DNA of 5,724 bases, taken from Thermococcales archaeon 44_46. GTDB taxonomy: Archaea > Methanobacteriota_B > Thermococci > Thermococcales > Thermococcaceae. Each line of letters starts with the position of its first letter. Position 1 is the first letter of the stretch. Made by a program: the position numbers and the translations under genes. The stretch is taken from the NCBI GenBank assembly GCA_001507935.1, contig LGET01000107.1, forward strand, positions 1 to 5,724. Reading direction: 5' to 3'. This document shows, in pieces, positions 5,619 to 5,724 of this stretch. The notes under the pieces were generated by a model, which was given only the letters and a program-made list of their open reading frames with translations, made no database searches and was not told the DNA's origin.

Positions 5619-5633
5619 TTTACTTTAAGTAAA
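5619..5633. repeat. 15-base dyad at the predicted transcription start (possible operator)
   Basis: TTTACTT-T-AAGTAAA has two perfect 7-base arms around one central base. It sits about 25 bases downstream of the TATA box, where a bound regulator would block initiation. The size and AT-rich centre would suit a small dimeric regulator of the Lrp/AsnC or winged-helix type, but no specific regulator can be named. Confidence 0.4.
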
Positions 5634-5694
5634 AGGGGGCGTGTTTATAGTAACCTTTATTAGGGTTTTTGCTGAATTCTTTCGGGTGGTTGTC

Positions 5695-5715
5695 GTGATC
5701 CCCAGATGGGATCAC
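5695..5715 (+). promoter_or_regulatory. Hairpin with the GTG start codon in its 5' arm
   Basis: GTGATCCC (5695-5702) pairs perfectly with GGGATCAC (5708-5715) around the 5-base loop CAGAT. The putative start codon is the first triplet of the 5' arm, so folding would hide it. The dyad is certain; its use is inference, and it may simply follow from the codons for MIPRWDH. Confidence 0.4.
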
Positions 5716-5724
5716 AGACTCAAA
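5695..5724 (+). CDS. Start of an unidentified gene, 3' truncated by the window end
   Basis: GTG 5695 opens a frame reading MIPRWDHRLK to the window edge. GGTG at 5685-5688 lies 6 bases upstream, the same arrangement as for ipk. The frame is open back to GTG 5641, which would add 18 mostly hydrophobic residues (FIVTFIRVFAEFF...). That start has a G-run only one base away, so 5695 is preferred, with moderate certainty. Ten residues are too few to name the product. The promoter at 5585-5596 would serve it separately from ipk. Confidence 0.45.
   Translation, partial: MIPRWDHRLK

Noticed and set aside
1..5724. CRISPR arrays, tRNA or rRNA genes, transposase genes
   Set aside because: No regularly spaced direct repeats, no cloverleaf or rRNA-like stretches and no transposase motifs were seen on either strand.

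Overview
The window looks like chromosomal DNA of a hyperthermophilic archaeon of the order Thermococcales, probably a lower-GC Thermococcus or a relative. The evidence is archaeal isopentenyl phosphate kinase beside mevalonate kinase (the archaeal modified mevalonate pathway), TTTATA-type TATA boxes with A-rich flanks in front of genes, GGAGG/GGTG ribosome-binding sites about 6-8 bases before starts, AGA/AGG/ATA-rich codon use and T-rich gene ends. All convincing genes lie on the + strand. The genus is a judgement from memory, not a search result.

Left part (1-947): the C-terminal transmembrane tail of an unidentified protein ends at 98. A doubtful small ORF (153-317) follows, possibly frameshifted. 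Then comes a complete MNT-HEPN type VII toxin-antitoxin pair: a minimal nucleotidyltransferase antitoxin (319-612) and an RX4HXY HEPN RNase toxin (609-947), overlapping by ATGA. The toxin stop lies only 2 bases before mevalonate kinase (950-1951), whose ribosome-binding site lies inside the toxin gene. A selfish or defence module is thus wired to an essential lipid-biosynthesis gene.

Middle part (1952-4694): a T-rich gene end, a strong promoter, and a two-gene AT-rich unit. The first gene encodes a secreted 251-residue, apparently beta-rich, aromatic-rich protein of unknown family. The second begins 1 base later and encodes a 606-residue lipoprotein with about seven prenyltransferase/squalene-cyclase-type alpha-alpha repeats but no recognisable catalytic or zinc residues. 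This pair looks like accessory cargo set between two GC-richer kinase segments, and it is the best candidate here for an undescribed system: a secreted factor plus a membrane-anchored toroid-like partner. The start codon of the secreted protein lies in the loop of a perfect 8-bp RNA hairpin.

Right part (4695-5724): isopentenyl phosphate kinase (4746-5525) has its own promoter. Its 3' flank closely resembles the 3' flank of mevalonate kinase. A further promoter with an overlapping dyad follows, then the first codons of a truncated gene starting MIPRWDHRLK, again with a hairpin at the start codon.

Together the two kinases supply two phosphorylation steps towards isopentenyl diphosphate for archaeal ether lipids. 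Nothing supports a biochemical role for the lipoprotein in that pathway despite its prenyltransferase-like repeats.
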